Positions 1 to 6,392 of a DNA stretch of 9,561 bases are shown piece by piece. Position 1 is the stretch's first letter; each line of letters starts with the position of its first letter. The notes under the pieces are model-generated. The model saw nothing but the letters and a program-made list of their open reading frames with translations. It had not been told where the DNA came from and did no database searches. The DNA is from an uncultured Ruminococcus sp. (GTDB lineage Bacteria; Bacillota; Clostridia; Oscillospirales; Ruminococcaceae). Both the position numbers and the translations under genes were made by a program. The stretch spans positions 1 through 9,561 of the forward strand of contig UQXS01000087.1 of NCBI GenBank assembly GCA_900545125.1, in the 5' to 3' direction.

Positions 1-3
1 CCC

Positions 4-158
4 CTCTGTCACTTCGTGACATCTCCCCACATTGTGGGGAGTGACCCTTTGGAAACCCATTATTAATTAATTTTATTACCCCATAAAGGGATAATAAAAT
101 TAATTAGAGTGAATGTCCATAGAGAAAAAATCCTTTGGGAGGGAGAATAGAGACAGAG
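4..158. repeat. Fold-back intergenic repeat, MITE-like
   Basis: Non-coding segment made of nested inverted repeats. The outermost arms are CTCTGTC (4-10) and GACAGAG (152-158). Inside them TCTCCC (22-27) matches GGGAGA (141-146). Two short local hairpins sit near the left end: GTCAC/GTGAC (8-12/16-20) and CTCCCCACA/TGTGGGGAG (23-31/33-41). The core is a 15-bp perfect inverted repeat, 64-78 with 92-106, extended by CCC/GGG after one mismatch and closed by a 5-nt loop. No run of T follows any hairpin, so these are not ordinary terminators. No open reading frame is visible. The nested symmetry suggests a small non-autonomous element or dispersed repeat. The left boundary is uncertain because the window begins there, and I see no clear target-site duplication. 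Confidence 0.55.
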
Positions 159-201
159 TACCCACTAATTCGTTGATATGATTATCAAGGAAGGAATGAA
201 A

Positions 202-777
202 ATGGAAGAAAACTACGATCTGGAGAAAGAATATACCGTTCCGCCGGATTTATTTGATAAAGCTTACAGGACATATCAGAAAAAATTCGTATATCCCAAG
301 AGTTACTTGTTTATGGGTCTGTTCCTGTTTCTTGCCGCAGATTTCATATATGCGGCGGTAAAACAGCCCGACAATACGATAGTCTATCTGCTGATAGTGA
401 TATGCCTTGCCTTTGCGTTCCGTGAATGGCATACTCCACGCTTTGCAAGAATGCGCACGGTCGAAACGGTGCGTGATATGGGAAACCCCGTTTACAAGAT
501 AGGCGTGGGCAGCGGATTTATTGATATATCTACCGTTGACGACGGAATTGAAGAGGAAGAAGAACCGGAAATCATACCGGATGAAGAAACGGACGATGAG
601 GCTGATGGAGATATCGGACTTCCGGAGAAAACCAGAATAAACACAAAAGATAATTACAAACTGCTTGAATATGAAGAATTCTTTCTGCTTTTGCAGGACA
701 GAAAAATATTCTATATACTGCCGAAAACAGGCTTTTCCGAGGATGAGCTTGAAATTGTCAGAAAAACGGAGGAATAA
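202..777 (+). CDS. YcxB-like two-helix membrane protein
   Basis: Encodes about 191 residues of unknown function. I chose the ATG at 202 because AGGAAGGA (188-195) lies 6-7 nt upstream. The in-frame ATGs at 178 and 196 overlap a small hairpin or this ribosome binding site. Residues 35-53 and 59-74 form two hydrophobic segments separated by a short loop. A very acidic stretch follows (about 113-138). The C-terminal block (about 148-187) contains a Tyr-Glu-Glu-Phe-Phe pattern and Ile-Leu-Pro-Lys, which resembles the end of YcxB-like domains (two helices followed by a PH-like beta domain). The family call rests on this pattern only. The stop codon lies 3 nt before the gyrA start and the gyrA ribosome binding site is inside this gene, so the two are probably translationally coupled. 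The acidic insertion is unusual. Confidence 0.7.
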   Translation: MEENYDLEKEYTVPPDLFDKAYRTYQKKFVYPKSYLFMGLFLFLAADFIYAAVKQPDNTIVYLLIVICLAFAFREWHTPRFARMRTVETVRDMGNPVYKIGVGSGFIDISTVDDGIEEEEEPEIIPDEETDDEADGDIGLPEKTRINTKDNYKLLEYEEFFLLLQDRKIFYILPKTGFSEDELEIVRKTEE

Positions 778-783
778 ACATTG
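768..783 (+). promoter_or_regulatory. Ribosome binding site fixing the gyrA TTG start
   Basis: GGAGG at 768-772 lies 8 nt before TTG at 781-783 and overlaps the last codons of the upstream gene. No ATG competes nearby: the first in-frame ATG, at 832, would remove part of the conserved N-terminus. The site supports TTG initiation and coupling to the preceding gene. Confidence 0.75.
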
Positions 784-3408
784 CTTTATCAGGATAATTC
801 TAAAGTAATAAATACCGAACTTGTGGATGAAATGGAAAATTCCATGCTTCATTACGCAATGTCGGTAATAGTATCAAGAGCTCTTCCGGATGTAAGAGAC
901 GGTCTGAAGCCGGTACACAGACGTATTCTGTACACGCTTCATGAAAACGGACTTACTCCCGAAAAGTCCTACAGAAAATGTGCCGATACCGTCGGATCGG
1001 TTCTCGGACGATATCATCCACACGGAGATGCATCGGTTTATGATGCTCTCGTTCGTCTTGCACAGGATTTCTCTATGCGCTATCCCCTTGTTGACGGCCA
1101 CGGAAACTTCGGTTCTATCGACGGAGACGGCCCTGCCGCTTATCGTTATACCGAGGCGAAAATGAAGAAGATAACTCTCGATATGCTCACCGATATAAAC
1201 AAGGATACCGTCGATTTTATGCCCAATTACGACGACCGTCTCAAAGAACCTGTAGTTCTGCCGTCAAGATTTCCTAATCTTCTGGTAAACGGTTCAGTCG
1301 GAATCGCCGTCGGAATGGCAACAAATATCCCTCCCCATAATCTGGGGGAGGTTATAGACGCACTCCGTCTGCTTATTGAAGATCCCGACTGTTCTCTTGA
1401 ACAGCTCATGGAGCATATTCAGGGCCCGGACTTCCCGACCGGAGGTATCATTATGGGCAGAGCCGGAATACGTGCGGCTTATGCTACAGGAAAGGGAAAA
1501 ATTATTCTCCGCAGCCGTACTCACTTTGAGGAGATAAAAGGCAGAAACTGCATAATTATTGATGAGATACCCTATATGCTGAGAAAGGAAAGACTCCTTA
1601 AAAGCATAAATCAGCTTGCAAGGGACAAGAAGATAGAGGGACTTTACGACATGCGTGACGAATCCGACAAGGACGGCATGAGAGTCGTTATAGAACTGAA
1701 AAGAGATGCCGTTCCGCAAATCGTGCTGAACAAACTTTTTGCTCTTACCCAGTTGCAGGATACTATCGGCATCATAATGCTTGCGCTGGTAAACGGCGTT
1801 CCGAAGATACTTACCCTTAAAGAAATGCTCCGGCATTATCTTGATTTTCAGGTAGAAGTCATTCAGCGCCGGACAAGATTCGACCTGAGAAAGGCTCTGG
1901 AAAGAGCTCATCTTCTTCAGGGATTCGTGCTTGCCGCTGATTATATCGACGAAGTTATCACCATACTCCGTTCAAGCTCAACGATCGGAGAAGCAAAAGA
2001 GCGCATGATCGAGCGTTTTAAGGATATAGATATGTCGGCTCTTCTTGATCGTGCCCAGTATGATTTCACTGGTCTGCACCTTGAACATCAGACCGGACTT
2101 TCTCAGGAACAGGCAGAGGCAATCGTTCAGATGCGTCTCGGACAGCTGACCGGTCTTGAAAGAAAGAAAATCACAGACGAACTGTACGGAATCCTGACAA
2201 AAATATCTGATTATGAAGATATACTGGCAGATATCAACCGTGTATATGAGATAATCATGAACGATCTTGACAATATCCGCAAAAAATTCAGCGACAAGAG
2301 AAGAACGGATATTGAATCCGTCAGCGGCGAAGTGGATATAGAAGATCTTATCCCCGAAGAGGACTGCGTTGTCACTCTCACCAACAACGGCTATATCAAG
2401 AGAATGCCGGTTGCCGATTACAAGACGCAGAAGAGAGGCGGCAGAGGTATTACCGGAATGAAACAGCGTGAAGAAGATTTCGTGGATGAAATGTTTATCT
2501 GCGGTTCGCATGATAATATTCTGTTCATTTCAAACAAGGGAATCATGTACAAGCTGAAATGCTTTGAAATTCCGGACGGTTCAAAGGCTTCAAGAGGATT
2601 TAATCTGATAAATCTCATTCCCCTGACCGAGGGCGAGAAGATAGCCGCAATGATAAAGACAACCGATTTCAGCGAGGATAAGTATATAACTATCGTCACA
2701 AGAAACGGAAAGATAAAGAGATCCAACCTGTCGCTTTACAAGAATGTCCGCAAGAACGGACTTATAGCTATCGGTCTTGACGAGGGCGACGAGATAGCCG
2801 GAGTGAGAATGACCGACGGAAAACAGAAAATCTTCGTTGCTACACATAACGGCATGGCTATCTGTATTGAGGAAGAAAAGGGACGTTCGATGTCACGTTC
2901 GGCTCACGGCGTAAAGGCTATAAGGCTTCGTGACGGCGATTATGTTGTCGGAATGGCAAAGGTTCGTGAGGGAGCTTCTCTCCTCACCGTTACCGAAAAC
3001 GGCTACGGTAAACGAACGGAAATAAGCAGCTACCGCATCCAGAACAGGGGCGGATACGGTCTGACCAACTATAAGGTCGACGATGTGCGTGGATACGTAT
3101 GCGGAATCAAAATAGTTGACGAGGAAGATGATATAATCCTTGTTTCAAGCGACGGAATAATAATCAGAATTCTTGCCAGCGATATAAGGATCATGGGAAG
3201 AATAGCAAAGGGCGTCCGTGTCATGAAAGTGAGCGACGGCGCAAAGGTAGTGGCATTTACACGTGCAGAACATGATGATAATGCGGAAACCGAAAAGGTT
3301 GAACAGCTTACCGAAGAACAGATAAGAGAATCCGAGGCAGAAGCGGCTCTTGAAGAGCAGAACGAAATTATCATAGAAGCTGAACCCGACGATGAAGATA
3401 TAGAGTAA
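781..3408 (+). CDS. gyrA: DNA gyrase subunit A
   Basis: An 875-residue GyrA, the usual length. With GyrB it forms the A2B2 type II topoisomerase that introduces negative supercoils using ATP. The N-terminal core has the signature YAMSVIVSRALPDVRDGLKPVHRR (about residues 25-48), the quinolone-pocket segment HPHGDASVYD (79-88), and catalytic Tyr123 in the RYTE motif. The breakage-reunion core and coiled-coil gate run to about 510. The C-terminal beta-pinwheel (about 525-830) has six blades and carries the GyrA box QKRGGRG at 550-556, which separates gyrase from topoisomerase IV ParC. An acidic tail ends the protein. The TTG start gives the expected N-terminus. At the position of E. coli Ser83 this protein has Ala84, while the acidic residue equivalent to Asp87 is kept as Asp88. 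gyrB is not in the window. Confidence 0.97.
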   Translation: MLYQDNSKVINTELVDEMENSMLHYAMSVIVSRALPDVRDGLKPVHRRILYTLHENGLTPEKSYRKCADTVGSVLGRYHPHGDASVYDALVRLAQDFSMRYPLVDGHGNFGSIDGDGPAAYRYTEAKMKKITLDMLTDINKDTVDFMPNYDDRLKEPVVLPSRFPNLLVNGSVGIAVGMATNIPPHNLGEVIDALRLLIEDPDCSLEQLMEHIQGPDFPTGGIIMGRAGIRAAYATGKGKIILRSRTHFEEIKGRNCIIIDEIPYMLRKERLLKSINQLARDKKIEGLYDMRDESDKDGMRVVIELKRDAVPQIVLNKLFALTQLQDTIGIIMLALVNGVPKILTLKEMLRHYLDFQVEVIQRRTRFDLRKALERAHLLQGFVLAADYIDEVITILRSSSTIGEAKERMIERFKDIDMSALLDRAQYDFTGLHLEHQTGLSQEQAEAIVQMRLGQLTGLERKKITDELYGILTKISDYEDILADINRVYEIIMNDLDNIRKKFSDKRRTDIESVSGEVDIEDLIPEEDCVVTLTNNGYIKRMPVADYKTQKRGGRGITGMKQREEDFVDEMFICGSHDNILFISNKGIMYKLKCFEIPDGSKASRGFNLINLIPLTEGEKIAAMIKTTDFSEDKYITIVTRNGKIKRSNLSLYKNVRKNGLIAIGLDEGDEIAGVRMTDGKQKIFVATHNGMAICIEEEKGRSMSRSAHGVKAIRLRDGDYVVGMAKVREGASLLTVTENGYGKRTEISSYRIQNRGGYGLTNYKVDDVRGYVCGIKIVDEEDDIILVSSDGIIIRILASDIRIMGRIAKGVRVMKVSDGAKVVAFTRAEHDDNAETEKVEQLTEEQIRESEAEAALEEQNEIIIEAEPDDEDIE

Positions 3409-3418
3409 GGAATCAGAA

Positions 3419-4219
3419 GTGAAAAGAATTATACAGAATGTTTTGATTTGCGGCGCTGTATATGCGGCGGCAGAGAATACGATAATGCTGAAAACACGAT
3501 GCGAAAAGCTTGGCAAAGATATTTGTGCAGTGCAGATATCTGATCTTCATAAGCGGACTTTCGGCAGGAATAATCAATTTCTCTGCGATCAGGTTCGCCG
3601 GGAAAAGCCGGATATAATACTTATAACCGGCGATCTTGTATCAAGGAACTGCAAAAATTTTCACTGTGCCGGAGAGACGCTGAAAACTCTTTGCAAAATA
3701 GCTCCCGTGTTTATGATAGAGGGAAACCACGAGCAAAGTCTTAGTCAGAAAAGCAGAGCTGATTATTACCGTATGCTCGACAGAACCGACGTAATATTGC
3801 TGAAAAACAACTATGCCGATGTTATGATAGGCGAAAGGAAAATAAGGATATACGGGTTGTGTGAGCCGTATTCGACGTACAAGAAAAACGGCGGATACAA
3901 CGGTCTTGACATTGTGACTTCAACTGATCTAACCAGATATCTGGGAAGATGTCCGGACGGCGAGGTGTGGCTTATGGCGCATAATCCGCTTCACGGCAGG
4001 GAGTACGCAAAGTGGGGCGCAGATTATACATTCAGCGGTCATGTTCACGGAGGAGCAGTAAGGATAGCCGGCAGAGGAATTCTGTCGCCGGAGAGGAAAT
4101 TTTTACCGAAGTTTTCAAAGGGAGTTTATACTATAGGTAATATGAAGCTTCTGGTATCGGCAGGTCTGGGTAAGCTGAGACTGTTCAATCCACCGGAAAT
4201 TGTAAAGTATATAATATAA
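3419..4219 (+). CDS. Calcineurin-like metallophosphoesterase
   Basis: A 266-residue protein with all metal-binding motifs of the calcineurin-like phosphoesterase fold in order: SDLH (Asp42, His44), GDLV (Asp72), GNHE (Asn103, His104), AHNP (His188) and GHVHGG (His208, His210). It should bind a two-metal centre and cleave a phosphoester; the substrate cannot be told. Overall length and layout resemble the YkuE/YaeI group. A weak hydrophobic N-terminus (about 4-18) may be a membrane anchor or poor signal sequence; no twin-arginine motif is present. The start is GTG at 3419, with AAGGA (3407-3411) 7 nt upstream and overlapping the gyrA stop codon. Only 10 nt separate it from gyrA, so it is probably cotranscribed, and the operon ends at the terminator just downstream. 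Confidence 0.88.
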   Translation: MKRIIQNVLICGAVYAAAENTIMLKTRCEKLGKDICAVQISDLHKRTFGRNNQFLCDQVRREKPDIILITGDLVSRNCKNFHCAGETLKTLCKIAPVFMIEGNHEQSLSQKSRADYYRMLDRTDVILLKNNYADVMIGERKIRIYGLCEPYSTYKKNGGYNGLDIVTSTDLTRYLGRCPDGEVWLMAHNPLHGREYAKWGADYTFSGHVHGGAVRIAGRGILSPERKFLPKFSKGVYTIGNMKLLVSAGLGKLRLFNPPEIVKYII

Positions 4220-4227
4220 AATATATC

Positions 4228-4257
4228 CCCCGATTGTTTATACAGTCGGGGTTTTTT
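4228..4257 (+). terminator. Intrinsic terminator of the gyrA operon
   Basis: A 10-bp stem (4228-4237 with 4242-4251, one T-G wobble) begins with CCCCGA/TCGGGG, has a 4-nt loop and is followed by six T residues (4252-4257). It starts 9 nt after the metallophosphoesterase stop codon. It lies between convergent genes and may weakly stop ytaF transcription too, but the opposite-strand T tract is poor. Confidence 0.92.
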
Positions 4258-4269
4258 ATAAAAATCTAT

Positions 4270-4881
4270 TCAAGATAACAGAGCAAAAATAATAAGAAGA
4301 ACACCGCCAATCCATGAATAATCATGGTTTCTTACTATCGCCAGTTTTCCTGTTATTCCGCCTGCAATAATTGCTCCGAATCCGAATATAACAGCCAGAA
4401 AAACGACCGCCGGAACTGATATATCCGTAAATCCGCAGCTTATTCCCACTGCCGCAGAATCAAGGGAACTTGCAAGTGCAAATATAACAGCCTCCCCGGC
4501 TGAAAGTATTTTTGAATTGTCAAAATCAGCCGCAGTATCATCAAGATATAATTTCAGCACTATCGGACTTTTTCCCATTTTAAGTGAAAATTCTCCTTTT
4601 TCCGACAGTTTTCCTGTCAATATTCTAACAAGACTTTTAAAGATAGTCATAGCTCCTATAAACGTCAGGATTACCGTGCTCAGAACGTGAAAAAGTCCTG
4701 CGGAAACATATTGGCTCAGAAATCCGGAGAAACTCAGTGACAGCCATAAAACTGCACCGCTTATCAGGTTTATGACCGCAGCGGACAGAACAGGAATGCG
4801 TATTCCGCTGTTTGAGTATGCCGCCGCCGCAAGATATGTATCCAGACTGACAATAACAGCGAGAAAAATGGCATTTTCCAC
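4270..4881 (-). CDS. ytaF: Sporulation membrane protein YtaF (MntP-related)
   Basis: About 203 residues, almost entirely hydrophobic, with around six predicted membrane segments in two halves. Each half begins with a similar motif: VSLDTYLAAAAYSNSGIRIP near the N-terminus and SSLDSAAVGISCGF in the second half. The repeated Ser-Leu-Asp at the start of a helix is typical of the YtaF/MntP group. A polar loop separates the halves. Relatives include manganese efflux pumps; YtaF itself is linked to sporulation, with no established substrate. I prefer the GTG at 4881-4879, because a GGAGGAGGAG tract lies about 6 nt upstream and the protein then begins at the conserved first helix. The ATG at 4911 lacks a good ribosome binding site and overlaps a candidate -10 element. 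It faces the gyrA operon tail to tail. Confidence 0.85.
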   Translation of the reverse strand: MENAIFLAVIVSLDTYLAAAAYSNSGIRIPVLSAAVINLISGAVLWLSLSFSGFLSQYVSAGLFHVLSTVILTFIGAMTIFKSLVRILTGKLSEKGEFSLKMGKSPIVLKLYLDDTAADFDNSKILSAGEAVIFALASSLDSAAVGISCGFTDISVPAVVFLAVIFGFGAIIAGGITGKLAIVRNHDYSWIGGVLLIIFALLS

Positions 4882-4909
4882 AGATATCTCCTCCTCCTTT
4901 TTGTAATTC

Positions 4910-4917
4910 ATTATATG
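4910..4917 (-). promoter_or_regulatory. Possible -10 element for ytaF
   Basis: On the minus strand CATATAAT reads from 4917 to 4910, placing transcription start about 20-25 nt before the GTG start of ytaF. It contains a sigma-A TATAAT and also resembles the CATA-type -10 of sporulation sigma-E promoters. No convincing -35 of either class is visible at the right distance, so this is a weak call. Confidence 0.3.
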
Positions 4918-5050
4918 TTTTAAAGGAGAAAATTGTGAAGTCTGACAGTTTGGAAAATATGCCTGTTCAGATAAATTATTACCGGATTGTCATTTTTTTA
5001 TAACTGACTGAATAATAATTTACAAGACGGTAAAAAACTTTATCTGTGCG

Positions 5051-5076
5051 GAAAATATGCTCCGGAGAATATTTTC
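5051..5076. repeat. 26-bp near-perfect palindrome
   Basis: Left half GAAAATATGCTCC and right half GGAGAATATTTTC are reverse complements except for one position (5059/5068). The centre is CCGG. Two more pairs continue outside after a mismatch (5048-5049 with 5078-5079). No T tract follows, so it is not a terminator. A dimeric regulator site or an RNA hairpin are both possible. Confidence 0.6.
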
Positions 5077-5151
5077 GGCTAAAATAAGCCTATAACAGGT
5101 TGAAAAACTTATAGTGGATTATACAGATAGTTGTTTATAGTCTGACATATT

Positions 5152-5222
5152 TGTAACTAAAATGTAACTTATATTTATTTATACTTATTATCAATTAATA
5201 TTATACATAATATTAAGTTACA
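5152..5222. repeat. Three-copy TGTAACT array (possible operator)
   Basis: TGTAACT occurs at 5152-5158 and 5163-5169, an 11-bp offset or about one helical turn. It occurs again inverted as AGTTACA at 5216-5222. The second and third copies extend to an 11-bp perfect inverted repeat, 5161-5171 with 5214-5224. An AT palindrome of 10-bp arms (5195-5204 with 5207-5216) lies between them. The array is about 90-160 bp upstream of the hydrolase promoter, which suits a regulator site with looping, but no regulator is known here. Confidence 0.45.
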
Positions 5223-5312
5223 TTCTGGACACGAAATATGTGATGATTTGCACTAATCTGAGTAAAAAATATTTATGTTTTTGGGCGTTAAATGGAAAAA
5301 CTGCTAAAAACC

Positions 5313-5341
5313 TTGATATTTTCTGCCAGATATGTTATCAT
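5313..5341 (+). promoter_or_regulatory. Sigma-A promoter of the SleB-type hydrolase gene
   Basis: The -35 is TTGATA (5313-5318) and the -10 is TATCAT (5336-5341), with 17-bp spacing and an extended -10 TGT just before it (5333-5335). Expected transcription start is near 5348. The transcript would then begin almost directly with a small hairpin, CCCC/GGGG (5350-5353/5359-5362, loop GCAAA). Confidence 0.7.
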
Positions 5342-5398
5342 TTATAAGACCCCGCAAAGGGGAATACGCAATGCTTAATTTATTGAAAGGATGAGCTG

Positions 5399-6334
5399 AT
5401 GAGAGAAGCTAAGCTTGCAGCAAGTGTCTTCGGCGTAATCACTGCTTGTTTAATAGGCGGCGGAGCTGTTGCATATAATGCAGCACCTCAGGTAAGTACA
5501 AGAGATAATTTTGAGATTGTAGAGCCCGCTTACAACGGTATGACACTGACTGCTGAAACTTCTGAAGAGAACAAAACCGCAATAACAGAGCCAGCAAAGG
5601 AGAAAACGGAAACAACCAAAAAAACAGCTAATGCTGTAAAACTTTCCTATATTGCAACATCGGCAGATACGGCTACGGCTGCCACGGCAGTTGCACAAAC
5701 ATTTCAGTCTGTAACAGAGACTACATTACAGATAACTACACAGGCAGTGTCGGCTGCTCCGACTACTGCATATACAACCGAAAATTATGACTGGCAGTGG
5801 ACAGAACCTCAGACAACAACGGTTTATACAGAACCTGAAACACCGGTCACAACACCCGAAACAAATTATGAACAGCCAACGGAACCCGAAACAGTTACCG
5901 AACCGGAGGCAGAAACGACAACGGAAGAGTATTCAGAACCGGACACAGAGCCGGCAACAGAAGACGCAGTCGTTACCGTTCCTGATTCACCGGCTTCAGG
6001 ACTTCCTATTTCTGAAAGCGATTTTATTCTTCTCTGCAACGTGGTAGCACACGAAGCAGGATCTCACTGGATAGGTTCTTATGAAAAGGCTTATGTTGCA
6101 GAGGTTGTAATGAACAGAGTTTACAGTCCTCTTTATCCGAATACGGTTTACGGCGTTCTTACGCAGCCATATCAGTTCTCGGGAAGCAGCGCATATGTTA
6201 ATCTCGGAACATATTCAGGATATGTTACAGAATCCGTCAAGGAAGCTGTAAGACTTTATTTCACCGAACCTGATTCCTTTACTCAGGGATATATGAGTTT
6301 CTATGGTGACGGAGTAAGAAATTACTTCCGCTGA
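5399..6334 (+). CDS. Secreted SleB-family cell wall hydrolase
   Basis: 311 residues. The N-terminus is a signal sequence (Lys5, hydrophobic 6-25) with a plausible cleavage site after AVA (23-25). An ITAC at 14-17 also fits a lipobox, but the hydrophobic run continues past it, so ordinary secretion is more likely. Residues about 45-200 are a low-complexity linker rich in Thr, Glu and Pro. The C-terminal domain (about 203-311) resembles the SleB/CwlJ hydrolase_2 family: VVAHEAG with the presumed catalytic Glu219, VAEVVMNRV, and YPNTVYGVLTQPYQFSG. This family cleaves peptidoglycan, including spore cortex, as a lytic enzyme. The domain ends at NYFR without the His-x-Phe often seen at the end. ATG 5399 has AAAGGA 7 nt upstream. 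The gene is monocistronic, with its own promoter and terminator. A spore-specific role cannot be shown from sequence. Confidence 0.85.
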   Translation: MREAKLAASVFGVITACLIGGGAVAYNAAPQVSTRDNFEIVEPAYNGMTLTAETSEENKTAITEPAKEKTETTKKTANAVKLSYIATSADTATAATAVAQTFQSVTETTLQITTQAVSAAPTTAYTTENYDWQWTEPQTTTVYTEPETPVTTPETNYEQPTEPETVTEPEAETTTEEYSEPDTEPATEDAVVTVPDSPASGLPISESDFILLCNVVAHEAGSHWIGSYEKAYVAEVVMNRVYSPLYPNTVYGVLTQPYQFSGSSAYVNLGTYSGYVTESVKEAVRLYFTEPDSFTQGYMSFYGDGVRNYFR

Positions 6335-6347
6335 TAAGAATACATTG

Positions 6348-6377
6348 AAAGGCTCAAGGCACAGCTTGAGCCTTTTT
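6348..6377 (+). terminator. Terminator between the hydrolase gene and gpr
   Basis: An 11-bp perfect stem (6348-6358 with 6365-6375, core GGCTCAAG/CTTGAGCC) has a 6-nt loop and T residues at 6373-6377. It starts 13 nt after the hydrolase stop codon. Convergent gpr ends at 6393, so the hairpin may serve both strands, though only three T residues follow on the minus strand. Confidence 0.88.
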
Positions 6378-6392
6378 GTTATATGCGTTGCC

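Larger units (their letters stand above)
4882..5312. other. AT-rich, palindrome-rich intergenic region
   Basis: Divergent region between ytaF and the cell wall hydrolase gene with no convincing gene. Contents: a possible -10 for ytaF (4910-4917), a doubtful 22-codon reading frame (4935-5003), a 26-bp near-perfect palindrome (5051-5076), two further adjoining inverted repeats up to 5114, a three-copy TGTAACT array (5152-5222) enclosing a 22-bp AT palindrome (5195-5216), and a 9-bp direct repeat AGTCTGACA at 4939-4947 and 5139-5147. I recognise no known riboswitch or tRNA. Confidence 0.6.

Noticed and set aside
23..41. Terminator of an upstream gene
   Set aside because: The CTCCCCACA/TGTGGGGAG hairpin is not followed by a T tract; it fits the repeat element better.
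250..852. 200-codon open frame on the minus strand across the YcxB-like gene and gyrA start
   Set aside because: It is antisense to two well-supported genes, has no recognisable domain and looks like a codon-bias shadow.
1294..1911. 205-codon minus-strand frame inside gyrA
   Set aside because: It lies wholly within conserved gyrA core sequence, which fixes the real frame; no family resemblance.
1978..2511. 177-codon minus-strand frame inside gyrA
   Set aside because: Same reason: antisense to conserved gyrA coding sequence, no recognisable product.
5350..5398. Possible riboswitch (ydaO-type or GEMM-type) before the hydrolase gene
   Set aside because: The leader from the predicted start is only about 50 nt and has one small hairpin; the conserved cores of those classes are not present.
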